Origin: Cristatella mucedo
Lineage: Eukaryota; Bryozoa; Phylactolaemata; Cristatellidae
DNA: 64,000 nt
Assembly (NCBI GenBank): GCA_009760855.2
Contig: WPIO01000126.1
Location: forward strand, 928,001-992,000
Direction: 5' to 3'
The notes below the pieces were generated by a model that worked only from the letters and a program-made list of their open reading frames with translations, was not told where the DNA came from and searched no databases. The translations under genes were made by a program, and so were the position numbers. Of this stretch, positions 40,778-52,160 are shown one piece after another; position 1 is the stretch's first letter, and each line of letters begins with the position of its first letter.

Positions 40778-42476
40778 TTTTTAAACTGGTGGACGCACGG
40801 AGAGCGCCCTCCGGACATGCTGCACACCTGGGCCAGTAAATGGAAGGTGCATTAGCAAGTGGTATGGCGAAGGGGGAAACATAAAGCCGACTGGCACTCG
40901 ACAAAGAGATGCTTGCGAAAAAATCGCACGAATGAGTGGCTGAAAGTGTGCTCCCGCATCTCACGACGGGTGCTTTTAAGAGCCTGCCTGCAAGATCAAG
41001 TTGTGGTGCAATGTATAGCGTTAGGAGAACTCAAAACCTTTCACAATAGTTTGTAGACAGAATGGAGATCGAGTAGAGCTTTAAATGTTTCGAATAAAAT
41101 AGCAAGAGGAAAAATTGGAAACCAAGTACCCAGACGAATGAAATGTCCCCTGGATACGCGGCCTAAGACAGCAAGCCTGACTATCAATATTTCATCTTAA
41201 ATAAAAAAAAATTGCGACTCCAGAGTGCCCAGAGGTTAAAGAGGAACCCAGGAGACTTGCCAACGTTCTCAAAGAGAGGAACAAGCTATAATGGCGAATG
41301 CAACTCAAAGTCGAGAATAGTAGACTGTCAACATGGAACGATACGAAAACTTATAAGGAATAACGTCCGAATCTGAATCCACGTGAAGGGACTAAAGATA
41401 ATAAAGGTAATACAGGTTCGGTAAGAGAATTTAATTTAATTTCTGGAACAGATAACCGTACGCCAGCCCACCATAATCTGTAAGAACAAGATATGCCCCT
41501 ATTATGTGTTCTTCATTTGATGAGAAGAAATTACGAAAAAGAGTGATGCATTGTAGTTGACTCCAGTTCTGAGTTGGCATTTGCTAGCACCCATTTTTAG
41601 AGCCCTGACTAATAGTTATAAAGGACTCTAATCATTCGTTTTGCGCTGTAAAGCTGCATATCGACGGTGAGGCAGATTGCACTGAGGTCTTTTTTGTTGA
41701 CGTAAATGACACTTGCCCTATTAGTTTCGATCACTCACGTCCAGAAAAGCAGAAATAAAACTCGGAGATGCTGATGCGGGTCTATTGGTGATGTTTCGAC
41801 TTGGATTCATTTAATGCAGCTAGTAGTAATCTTAGAATTTGATTTCCCTTAAAGCTTGACGGGTGAAAAACACGCGCTCTTCAAGGAATGGGCACTTAAG
41901 AGCTGAAATTGGCTACTTGCTCTACCAAAGTATGGGGATTAACTCACATTATGACACAGGGAGTGTGAACTGGTTTGTGAGGAGTGTTTGGAATGTGCTC
42001 TAATATTGTCTGCTTTCCATGTAGGTGATGGAGCAGCTTAAATATTCCATCTCATGTGATTTGAGGTGCATGTTCTCTCAATTCTGGTCACGCACCTGTG
42101 AGGATCAATATCCGTTGCTTGCATTGTGTTTTGTGCGAAAGAAATAAGCTCTGGAGCTGTCGCACATGTTGGTAAGACTGCGCATTATTCGTGCTAAAAT
42201 GTCTTTACATGGAACAGCGTCGCTTTTGTTTTCGCTTCTTTTTTACTTTGCTTCCTTATCAGAAGATCCAGTTTGCTTTTCTAGGTAACACACACACACT
42301 GTAGTTAACTATCAAAGGAGACCGCGGCTGACGATTCCATACATCGATTCTGTGCGAGAATTAGTGGTTCTTTATCTTACCGAGCCGCTCAAACCCGCTA
42401 GCAGTCCAAGATATCACTGGTAACCGAGTTGCTCACCGAGAGGAGACAAGAGCCGGGTTGAGCAGTTGCAGAGTTT

Positions 42477-42479
<3 letters not shown>

Positions 42480-42509
<30 letters not shown>

Positions 42510-44640
42510 TACTTGATAAAGCGCCCCCAGAGAACTTAATCTCTTTCTAGGCGCTTTACATTTGCTGCAAAGGGAAATGCAATTGAATGGTAAGTAAAAT
42601 CATGCTTGAAAAACAAACAAAATGAATAACATGGTTAGGGGTGATATGCACAGGGTCGGCATGCAAATGTCGTTAGTGGCAGCGTGCACAGTGTCAGCAC
42701 GCATAAGCACATCAAGGACGAATCACAGGGACCCACTAAATGCTGTCCTAAATAGGTGTGTTTTTAGGTTCCTTTTAAATGTGGTCAGGTCAGGGGATGT
42801 TCTGACGCAGGTCGGGAGGGAGTTCCAGGCTTTGGGAGCATATGAACTAAATGCACGGTCTCCAAAGGATTTAAGGTTTGTACGAGGTATTGGTAGGCTG
42901 TTGGATTCCGAAAAGCGGGTGGTACGATGCTTGGCCTGATGGGGTAGTATATCTGACAGATAGGCTGGAGCCATAGAATAAAGGGACCTAAAAGTGAGCG
43001 ACAAAATCTTGAAGTCAATCCGTTGCTTGACTGGTAGCCAGTGCAGGTCGGCGAGAAGTGGAGTAATGTGGCAACTGCGACGCTCACGACAGACAAGTCT
43101 AGCTGCCGAGTTTTGCACCAGCTGCAATCGCCTGATCGCACATGCTGGTAGGCCAGTAAGCAGTGAGTTGCAGAAGTCGAGACGGGATGCCACAAATGCA
43201 TGGACCAACTTGGACGTGGTATCCTTATCTAAACAAGCCCGAATTTTAGCAATGTTATAAAGCTGAAAATAGGCAGATTTGAGTGGAGCTGATGTGGTCA
43301 TCTAATGAGAGGTCACCTTGGAACAAGACACCTAGATTTCGAGCTGATTCAACAGGAGATGTAATGTAATGTAATGTATCTCCGTCAGTAACTCCACAAA
43401 GTCATAAAGACCATGTGGGCGTTACGCAGGAGAGTTTTGTATAGCGCACTCACAGCCTAAGCGGCTTTCGGTACGCATTCGGTACCCAACAGACTTCGTC
43501 TCACGCAACAAAGAGAAAGTGGGAAGCATAGCACAGTTAGGAGAGCAGTTGAGGTAGTGAGTAGCATAGAAGTAGCAGTTCAGGACCGCTGAAAAAGATG
43601 TGCCACAGTCGGCAGTTGGAGAGTAGATGTCGTTGCGTAAGAATTGTGGAAGCGAGTTCCACAGTCTAGGACCTGCAGAGCCAATTTTGAGCGTCAGCCT
43701 TTCCTATTTCTGAATTACACTGGGTTTGCCCATAACTAGTAAGTTAGTTTTATCATCGTTTAGTTTTTGAAAATTTGCTGCCATCCATGTGAGGGTGTCA
43801 TCAATACATTCAGCAAGTGAGTTGAGAGAGTTTGAGGTGCTCGATTGCTGGGAGGGATCAAAACAAAGGTACAATTGAGTGTCATCCGCATAGAAGTGAA
43901 AGCCTAGATTGTGCTTTGCAATCACATAGGCAAGAGGGAGAGTATAAACCGTGAAAAAAACCGGACCTATCACGGAGCCCTGAGGTACCCCATATTTCAG
44001 AGGTACCTCGGATGATCTTTGGTTCATTCACGTCAATACTCTGGAGTCTCCCAGTGAGATAGGACCTGAACCACTGCAGAGCAGTGCCAGTGATGCCCAG
44101 GCGAGATGAGAAGCGCTCTAGAAAAACTTTGTGATCGATAGTATCAAAAGCTGCCGAAAGATCGAGCAAAACTAGCAGAGTCACTCTACCCATGTCTGCA
44201 TTCCTAAGTAAGTCGTTGTATACCTTAAGCAATGCTGACTCTGCGGAGTGATTAGCTCTAAATCCAGACTGAAACTTACTAGCAAGGTGTGGAGTTTCGA
44301 TAAATGAGTTCAGCTGGTCCTCTACGACCCGTTCCAGTGTCTTTGATAGGAATGGTAGAAGGGTGACGGGGCGGTAGTTGCTTAACTTCTCTTGATCTAG
44401 TGTCGCTTTCTTTAGAAGGGGCCTGACTACAGCTTTTTTGAAAGGTGCTGGGACATGACCTGAGGCTAATGACGTATTAATGATGTTAGTTATGCATGGC
44501 AGCAGCAGATCAATGCAACGTAGGAGCAGGGCAGTGGGAATAGGGTCCTGAGGACTTGTCTTCTTTGATTGAGATACCAACTTCAGGACGAGATCACTAG
44601 TGACCTGCTTAAATGTAGACATCGAGGTGCAGCCAAGAAT
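42480..44640 (-). mobile_element. CR1/L2-like non-LTR retrotransposon, LINE-1fam copy, 5'-truncated, frameshifted, with nested insertion
   Basis: On the minus strand, from 44622: MSTFKQVTSDLVLK leader, NYRPVTLLPFLSKTLERVVE, LLDLSAAFDTIDH, then a frame change near 44030 to VPQGSVIGPVFF and FHFYADDTQLYL. A LINE-2fam insertion follows at 43360-43680. The C-terminal part at 43301-42723 includes LHWLPVKQRIDFK and PKAWNSLPTCVRTSPDLTTF. The non-coding 3' end contains AAAGCGCC..GGGCGCTTT and ends in (ATT)n at 42480-42508. The endonuclease part is missing, so the copy is 5'-truncated and dead, but little diverged. Confidence 0.9.
43360..43682 (-). mobile_element. LINE-2fam 3' fragment nested in LINE-1fam
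   Basis: Ends in (ATTAC)n on the minus strand (43362-43378) and runs back to a 5' break at GGCTCTGC. The same sequence occurs at 16385, 26080 and 50100. It interrupts the LINE-1fam RT frame, which is continuous at the matching place in the 54116 copy (near 55110). LINE-2fam was therefore active after this LINE-1fam copy was inserted. Confidence 0.85.
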
Positions 44641-45837
44641 CGGGGAACAGCATTCTAGTGGGGATGTTGTCCTCGCAGGAATAGATAACTAGTCATTATA
44701 CATAGAGTAGAAAATTTCATTCGCCAGCGACACAGTATTTCAGGATTCTAACAACGGCCTCCACACATGGAGCTGTCTTGCGGCTTCGTAGCCTCGAGTT
44801 CAATTCAGCTCAACAGCCAAAGCGACATCAACTTCCTGCCCATTACAAGGCTTCTGCTTGTATGCCGCCTTGGCCGTGGATTATCGTGTAATAGGTTCAT
44901 ACATTTTATAACTCAGCAACCTCATTGAAAAAAATCAGTCTTACTCTGGCTGATTTAGCACCCCGGTGTTTGAATAAAGCGCGAATGGCTGATTGCTCGC
45001 TGAGGCTTTTAAACGGCGGATAAAAGTAAAGCAGTAATTTTCAAAAACAAACAGTGATTAGAAGCTGTCAGGTATTGCAAGAATATGTGTTACTGACAGA
45101 ATAATCTGTCGAATCATTACCCTAATGATGAGCATTGATGTGGGTATCTAAATGACTTGTCATGTAGATAAATTACTATTCAGCCTCATTCTGTGCCCTC
45201 AATATGAGCTTATTCCGTTATTCTGCTTATTCATTATATTTGATGTTCATTTGAAAAGTAATTGAGCACTAGCATATACAGCCATTGTTGATACTTAGCA
45301 CAGAATGTGCTGAAAAGAAAAATATCCATCATTTTGACTAGCTCAATTTTCTGCAACAATTTAGTGAAACTGTTGGCTGAATAAAATAATAACTCTTACG
45401 TGTTTTAGTGTCAAAGTGATGTGTACGCATGTTATGGACTTGCTGCTACGGACACGGTCTACCAAAGTAAGTGTGGTGTTGATGATAAAAAACATCCCAG
45501 CTTAGCCCCGCGAAAAGAAAAGCTAGTGGCAGCTGAGGCTGGACAACTACGCCAGCGCTCGAAAGAAAAATTGTGTCATTAAATGTAATGCAACAGCTGA
45601 AAAACAGGGCGAAGAGTGAACTAATATTATGACATCCCTCAAATATCAATGAGAAACGTGAAATTTTTGTATACATTTATGAGAAATGTATTTCATATAT
45701 CTATGAGCTTAATGAACTAAGCATCACATCTCTCACCGACTTTGCTGAGGGACGGCAGCGAAATGATCAATGGGGAAATTCAGATTCACAAAAATCCAGT
45801 CAATTAAGCCACGTTACTCCGCACGTTTGGAAAAAAC

Positions 45838-45973
45838 TATAATTAATTCGTATATCGCCCCAGGAGAAGTTTGTCTCTGTTCAGGCGCTTCACATATGCC
45901 AAGGGGCTCGAGCCCACGATCTCAGCAAGGCCTTGGTCGGGCGAGCACCTTAACCGCTGGACCAAACCAGCTT
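45838..45973 (-). mobile_element. SINE1, antisense
   Basis: Tail CGTATATCGCCCCAGGAGAA, GGCGCTTCACATATGCC, B box GGGGCTCGAGCCCACGATCT and A box complement CACCTTAACCGCTGGACC, ending AACCAGCTT. It is the best preserved head of the family in the window. Confidence 0.82.
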
Positions 45974-46599
45974 GGTAACAGATACATGCCTCCTTATGTT
46001 GGAATGGCAGCTACTTTGCTAGCCATTATCCCTCCCCCTATCTCACGTTTGAAATGCTAATAATTTCTGTTACTAACTTTTGATAAAGCTTACGCTAACC
46101 TTGGTTTACCTTGAGTTCCGAAATGAGCCCTGGAATTCCCGCACGTGTCTCCTTACAATAAACCGTTAGTTGTTACCAGCATGAAGATGACGCTCTTTGC
46201 ATTTTTGCTGTTACTGAGATCTGGATCAAGTCAGCACAACCATCAGCTATAGAATACAGTACATCAAATTTTTCTTTCATTTTTTATACTCCGAGTCGTT
46301 AGAAACTTTGCGAGTTGTGAAGTAGGCACTTGCGTCAGTGCCTCATTTATTATCTTTTGATTATTTTCATTTTAATTTCCTATTTAAGCCTTTGTTTTTT
46401 CATTAATTGTACAATATTTTAAATTTCTATTCCGTTTTCAGATAGTGGCACTGTGCCAATTATGGTATGCAATTGACTGTGGTAATCAATCGTGAACCGG
46501 GCCTCTAAATATCCGTTTCATCCCTCAATTTTCTGATTTTATCCTATTTCTTGCACCATGAGTCGTCCTTTTTTCTTGTTCGAGCTGATTGCAATATTC

Positions 46600-46800
46600 G
46601 CTGCGGTAACACGCTTGATCCTTGCATTCTGACCCTGTTATGTCACCCGTAACCATGATATTCATGTTGTTTATCAAGCATGATATTACCCACCATTCAA
46701 TCGCGTTTCCCTTGGCAGCAAATGTAAAGCACCAAGAAAGAGATTGAGTTATCTGAGGGCGCTTTATCAAGTGCATTATTATTATTATTATTATTATAAT
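46600..46800 (+). mobile_element. LINE-1fam 3' UTR fragment
   Basis: Sense: CATTCTGACCCTGTTATGTC, GCAAATGTAAAGCACCAAG, GAGGGCGCTTTATCAAGTGC, then a clean (ATT)7-type tail, suggesting a relatively young insertion. Confidence 0.85.
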
Positions 46801-47539
46801 TCGATGCACTACTTCACGCTTTAACTATTAGAGTATCTTTGTCCACTTTCTCGTATTTCAGCCCACTGCTCATAGAAAGGTCTCACACTCGAAGAATTTT
46901 CTTCACGCATTTGCACCCTTTTCACCTTTATCAACATCCTTTTTGGCCTATCAGAGTATTTAATGATTTTATCCCTCCCTGAATGGGCTGCTGTATTGAT
47001 TTACAAATTGCATTTGAGTTAAAAAAAACTCAATTTTTCTGGTACTGATGTCTGTAGCAAGCTAGCTTTTTCGTCGGCGCTCTTCCTTGACCAACGTTGA
47101 CCTTGACCTGCAGGCTCATCTCTCCTTGAAGCACTGCCACAAAACGACAACATGAGCCAATGTTTGTGACAAGCTTGCACTTCCGTGTAAACAAAAACTC
47201 ACATGATTGACGACAAACTGACTTCAATGGCGCTCCAGCTCGTTCCGGCCACGGCCGAGACGCCATTAGGTTTAAAGCTGGCATAAGTGAAGCAAGGGAC
47301 ACTAAACGTGGGCTCTAGAAAGAGGGCTAATAAGTCGAGACTCGCTGTCTATATCTCGTGGCATTTGATCATTATTCTAGTTCGTCCCAATAATTTTCTC
47401 TCGCATACACCAAGTGCAAGTTTCACAGAGAAATAGTCTAGCCGCAGATTGATAACCCGATATAGTTAATTTCCACTATCGATCGTCTTAGCCGCGCTCC
47501 AATAAACAATCTTCCCGGTGATCCTAATATAAATTAGCA

Positions 47540-50030
47540 GATATTTTCTCTAAATTCTTATCAAGTATGACCGCTAGACCACTAGAAATTATTGCTCCAA
47601 ATGAGATGCATAGACTTGTTGCTGCCCTTCATGATGAATATTTCTCATTGGTCCCCAATTACTAATAAAGTATCTGCCCCTCTGAAAACACCTGTTACCA
47701 GGCCCTCTTAATAAAAATCCTACCATAGATCATGTGAACATGTAAACTAAGGAATTTCGTTACATGTTCCTTCTGCCATTCTGATCCAAGAAGCTTACTT
47801 GAAAGAGTTGTGCCTCAGCAGCTGATAAATTATTGTACAGTTTTATCAGCGTGCAAGCAAGTTACTATCGAGATTTTGAGCTGACCATTCCAAAAACCTG
47901 CTCTGCTTCGGGCATACAATTCTAAATAACGCTGGTATATGACTCCTCTGCTAGTTCGCACAGATCTCTCAGCACTATTTACAAGAATTGACGGCTAAGT
48001 TATGCAGGAGCGTAGCTCGACACGGTTCAGTATCAGTGCTAAAGTGTTTCCCAAGGTTTTTTTTTCACGCAATAATGTCAGAGTATAGATTTAAATGGTT
48101 ACAGGTTATCAGGTGTAGCCCTCAAAGTAATTATTAGCTCAAAATTCAGCTTTAGGCACCCTTATGAAAATAATATAATACTAATACATTTGCAGAGCGC
48201 CCTCTGAGAAGTCAATCTCTTTCTAGGCACTTTTCAGATGCTGTATAGAAAGCGTTACCAAATGGTTATTGGTAACACAAGGAAGAAGTAGAAACAGTAT
48301 AAGCAGATACATGCACACGAAACACGAATCAAAAGGACCCACAAAATGCTGTAATAAACATCAGGTGCTTTTGAAACTTCTGTTTGAATGTCGTCATGTC
48401 AGGGGAAGTTATGACGTGCGTCGGTAGTCAGTTCCAGGCTTTGGGAGCATAGGAACTAAAGGCGCGGTCTCCAATGATCTCCCATTCTTTCTACTACTTA
48501 TACTCTATTTGTGTCAGAGATAATCGCTAAAAACAGTCGAGGTTTTCATTTCTAAACCGACGTCACTCAGCTCTACCTATTGTATCTTTCGACCATTTTC
48601 AGCCTTGCTCTGCTTTTGACTCATTTAATTCAATTTCAGCATGCATCGACAACATTTGCACTTGATCGGTTACTAACTCCATGAACATCAACTACGTTGA
48701 AATAAACCTATTAGTTATGTTTGAGCGCAGTATCATGCTCAAGTTGGAAGATCACATCCACACGATTGATTCAGCTAGAATAACTAAAATGACATCTGCT
48801 CGTAATCTGGGCTTGATGTTTTAAGACGTCTTGTGGTCGGATGAGCACACTGCCTCGATTGTCATGTAAGCCTAATTTCAGCTTAAGAATATTCCCAAAA
48901 TTAGGATTTGCTGGGGCAGGAGTACGACAGCCTAATTAGCTTTAATGCATTCGTGACACTGCCTCTTAATTACAGCAGATACATTTATTCGACACGTTGC
49001 GTCTATGGTCACTATCGTCTCCAGTGTTGAAAATTCAGCAGTCCGGTCAAAGGTCGATGGCGTAGCTTCCACATCGCGCCGTTTTGTCTGATCATGACTG
49101 TCTCCCTCTCAATCATCAAGTTGAATTATATATTATCTTTCTGGCCTATAGGTCGCCTTACTCGCCTGCATCAGCCTACCTACGAGGCATCCCGTCTTCT
49201 CCAGCGTGCTCATGGACCACCAGTCCCTCAATTTCCCGTCCTCTTGCCGTTCCTCGCACTTATTTGAAGTACGTTTAGTTACGCGACTCCTGTTTGCTTC
49301 CATAGGAAGACTGGAGCTGGCATCTGGCCTCTATCGCCACTCGCATAATTTAAGTCTCAACTAAAGATGAAGCTGCGCCGCTCAGCTTTCCACTCACTTC
49401 TTTCAATAACTTTCCTCTTTCCTGCGTGCTTTGCGTGCTTTAAATTACAAATTACTAACCAGGTGTCATACTAACAGATGGCCCTGGGTGACTTGTTGTG
49501 TACTTTCGCATACTGGTCTCAGAATACAAATACTAATACTACAACTAATACTAGTGCGCTTTTGGATGCTCATCTAAGCTTGTCGCGTGATGCACTACCC
49601 TGCATGGCCGCAAGTCTTCATTATTGCTAATCTGAGAGCAAGTTGTACAGCGTCTAGATATAGCTTCGGCTCTCCCATGACTCTAGAAACCGAACGAATT
49701 ATCACGATTGAAATCAATACTATTCCTGCAACGGTAACAAGACCCTTACAAATAGCGCAGCTATACTCGGCTGCTATTTACTACGCCGCTTTTGTGCAAG
49801 CATACTCCTTTAAGACAAGCAGCTAACAAAACCCCTAGACCACCCACTTCTCTGACTTTGTTCACTCAGATGCGTCACTATTCACAGTCAAATTCGCTGG
49901 AGACCGAACATTTAATTCCTATCTATCACATTCCCGAACTCACTACCAAAACAAACGTCACGACATTTCCTGACTTGACGCGACAATCAAAGAGAAGTAA
50001 AATTCACACCTTCTCGTAGAATTTTCTTTC
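47540..50030 (+). mobile_element. Ancient LINE relic (LINE-3fam-like), interrupted
   Basis: Scattered RT pieces in order: SLLERVVPQQL-type block (about 47780), SSASSHRSLS block A remnant (about 47950), FDSFNSISACIDNICT (about 48620, cf. LNSLAACIDD in intact copies), LSYRSPYSPASAYLRGI (about 49130) and a degraded C-terminus at 49830-50000. A younger LINE-1fam fragment (48165-48482) interrupts it. It is recognised by order of motifs, not by any open frame. Confidence 0.55.
48165..48482 (-). mobile_element. LINE-1fam 3' fragment, antisense, inside an older LINE relic
   Basis: (AATA)n-like start, GAGCGCCCTCTGAGAAGTC, then coding relic up to GGCTTTGGGAGCATAGGAAC and GGTCTCCAATGATC. It splits the older relic 47540-50030. 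Confidence 0.8.
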
Positions 50031-50099
50031 AGCGCGCCACAATGGATGCAACGAGTAAAAGGGTTCAGCACTTTGCTCGTATCACTAACCACTATATAA

Positions 50100-50405
50100 C
50101 CTAATGTAATGTATCTCCGTCTGTGACTTCACAAAGCCACAAAGACTATGAGGGTGTTACGCAGGAGAGTTTTGTGTAGCGCACTCACAGCCTAAGCGGC
50201 TTTCGTTACGCATTCGGTAGCCAACAGACTTAATCTCACGCAACAAAGAGAAAGTGAAAAGCATAGCAGAGTCAGGAGAGCAGCTGAGGTAGTGAGTAGC
50301 ATGGAAGTTGCAACTCAGGACCGCTGAAAAGGATGTGCCATAGTCGACAGCAGGAGAGAAGTAGTCGTTGCGTAAGAAACGTGGAAGCGAGCTCCTCAGT
50401 CTATT
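50100..50405 (-). mobile_element. LINE-2fam 3' fragment, antisense
   Basis: Starts AATGTAATGTATCTCCGTCT and continues with CACAGCCTAAGCGGCTTTCG and CAGGACCGCTGAAAAGGATG. It breaks off at CTCAGTCTA in nearly the same part of the ORF as the 43360 copy. Confidence 0.85.
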
Positions 50406-51389
50406 TACAACTCATTTCAAGCCAGCGTGGACTGCATACAGAGCGATAGCCTTCTGTGGAAGCTATGTAAATAATTTATTAGTTTTATTTTCAGTCAGTA
50501 TTACGCACTGAGAAGAATATGATTTCTTCAAAAAAGTCGCGCCATTCTATAAACTTGAACGGTGAACTCGAATTGTTTAAGTCTAGCTAAAAGCGCATTT
50601 TTGTATTTTCAAATTTCTCTTGACCTGATGCTGATTTTTTCCTGTGTTCTTTGCGTGCAGAAATGTGAACTATTCAGTGCGTATTACTTGCCGAAGGCTG
50701 CACTGACCGCGTTGCTTACTGGCTTTCTTTCGCAGCGTGTAGAAAAGTGAATGGATAGAGATATCGCTCTCTTAATGCGCCGTGCAAACAAGCTATTATT
50801 ATTATTATTATTATATTACTAGTACTTATTAAGCTCAAAGATTGCAGCTACGCTTTCTCAAGCCTATTGTCACTTGAAGAACGTGAGTGATGCTGAAAGT
50901 CTTCGAGTCGCTTTGGAGCCGTTATCTCAACAGAGTTCCGAGAAAGATAAAAGGAAGTTTGACAGTAAGCATTTTGAGCTTCATTAATACGCTACAAACT
51001 CTCAAGTGTGTTGGCCAAGTGGCGCACGTAACAAAAGTGCCCAAGTCAAATTCAGATTGCACGAGAAGTGACTAGTCAAGCGCTATGCATCCTGCGATAC
51101 TAATGGCATTATTAGGTCACTTATACAGCAGCCTAGAAACTTTATCTACATCCAAGGGCTCTAAAACTCGAAGCAATAGAATCTCTATCCAAAAAGTTGT
51201 TGACGCGCTCAATATCCAGCGTGCAAAAATAAAAAATATGACATGCGCAGACTGTAATGCTGAAGCAAGTATGCAGACACCCAGGGCAGCTAATTAATAC
51301 GACCTCTGTAAGTGTCCTCTAGTAAGTGCTGAGTAATACTCAGGCATGGTGGCAAAGCACACCAACAAACTGAAAGGGGGTTAACTGAA
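50406..51389. other. Intergenic, nothing identified
   Basis: AT-rich, with an (ATT)n run near 50796 but no LINE-1fam tail beside it. Short frames (50562-51297) have no recognised similarity. Confidence 0.4.
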
Positions 51390-52160
51390 GCGAAGAAGAA
51401 GCGGATCTGAGCAGATGTGTTTTTTATCAACGACTTGATCGAGGATTAAAGTTCATTGTGGGCAGTGACCGTAGCCGGAAGCGAATTAGCGACTCTCGGT
51501 GCATCCGACCTGACGGCTCAATAACCAACAGATCTCTACTTAGTCTTAGGGACGGCGAGATTACTAGATGCTGAGCTGCGTGTGGTGCTGTAGCACGCTC
51601 GGGGAGTAAGGAGCTCGGATAGGTAGGCTGGTGCCAACGAGTGACGCGATCTGTAGGCCAGAACTACCGAGAATCTTGAAATAGATTCCATACTAGATAG
51701 GGAACCCCGGATAGGTAGGCTGGTGCCAACGAGTGACGCGATCTGTAGGCCAGAACTACCGAGAATCTTGAAATAGATTCCATACTAGATAGGGAGCCCC
51801 GGATAGGTAGGCTGGTGCCAACGAGTGACGCGATCTGTAGGCCAGAACTACCGAGAATCTTGAAATAGATTCCATACTAGATAGGGAACCCGTAAAGCTC
51901 AGGCAGAAGTGGTATGATGTGGCAGCTACGCCTCTGATGAAAGACCTTACAAATACGCTGAGTATTGCAAAGGTTGCAGACCAAGACAGATCAAGGGTAA
52001 AGGCAGGAAGTCATGAGTAAGGAGAATTTAGATTATCTAGATGCGATGCATTAAACTCTTGGACTAGTTTGGCTTTTACACCCTTATTTAAGCTGGTCCA
52101 GATTTTTCTAATGCTCTTAACCTGAAAGTAGGTCGAATCGACATTGAATCAAGTGTGCTA
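51390..52160 (-). mobile_element. LINE C-terminal relic, antisense, containing a 92-bp triplication
   Basis: Minus-strand reading from 52150: STYFQVKSIRKIWTSLNKG, AKLVQEFNASHLD, then LAPAYLSELL, and RVANSLPATVTAHNE near 51480. This parallels KSAYFQLYNIAKIRACLDK..KAWNSLPTCVRTSPD of the 42480 copy, so it is the same ORF region in a divergent lineage. Stops and shifts throughout. Confidence 0.7.
51617..51892. repeat. Tandem repeat, 3 x 92 bp
   Basis: Three units at 51617, 51709 and 51801, each starting GGATAGGTAGGCTGGTGCC and ending near ACTAGATAGGGAACCC. The units are nearly identical (one visible A/G difference, GGAACCCC versus GGAGCCCC). The unit is a piece of LINE ORF2, so the triplication arose inside the relic and is recent compared with the relic's decay. 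Confidence 0.95.

Larger units (their letters stand above)
39203..42479. other. Downstream of ROPN1L, GC-rich, no confirmed gene
   Basis: Holds dispersed repeat A (39640-40125) and a CpG-rich stretch of about 40.0-40.9 kb. A minus-strand frame starting at 40777 (MPKRQRIQDGFGDTPPAGRK) runs to an AATAG|GTATTT donor-like site near 40612 and could be a first coding exon, but no matching second exon was recognised. 41.0-42.4 kb is AT-rich with nothing identified. Confidence 0.35.
44641..47539. other. Intergenic, repeats only
   Basis: Contains SINE1 (45838-45973) and a LINE-1fam 3' end (46600-46800). The rest is AT-rich and unassigned; a 90-codon minus frame at 47030-47302 is unrecognised. Confidence 0.5.

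Noticed and set aside
43882-44622. Host gene of 246 codons
   Set aside because: It is the RT of a LINE (SAAFDTIDH block), frameshifted before YADD and followed by element sequence.
51617-51892. CRISPR-like direct repeats
   Set aside because: Only three adjacent 92-bp units without spacers, derived from LINE ORF2, in a eukaryotic context.
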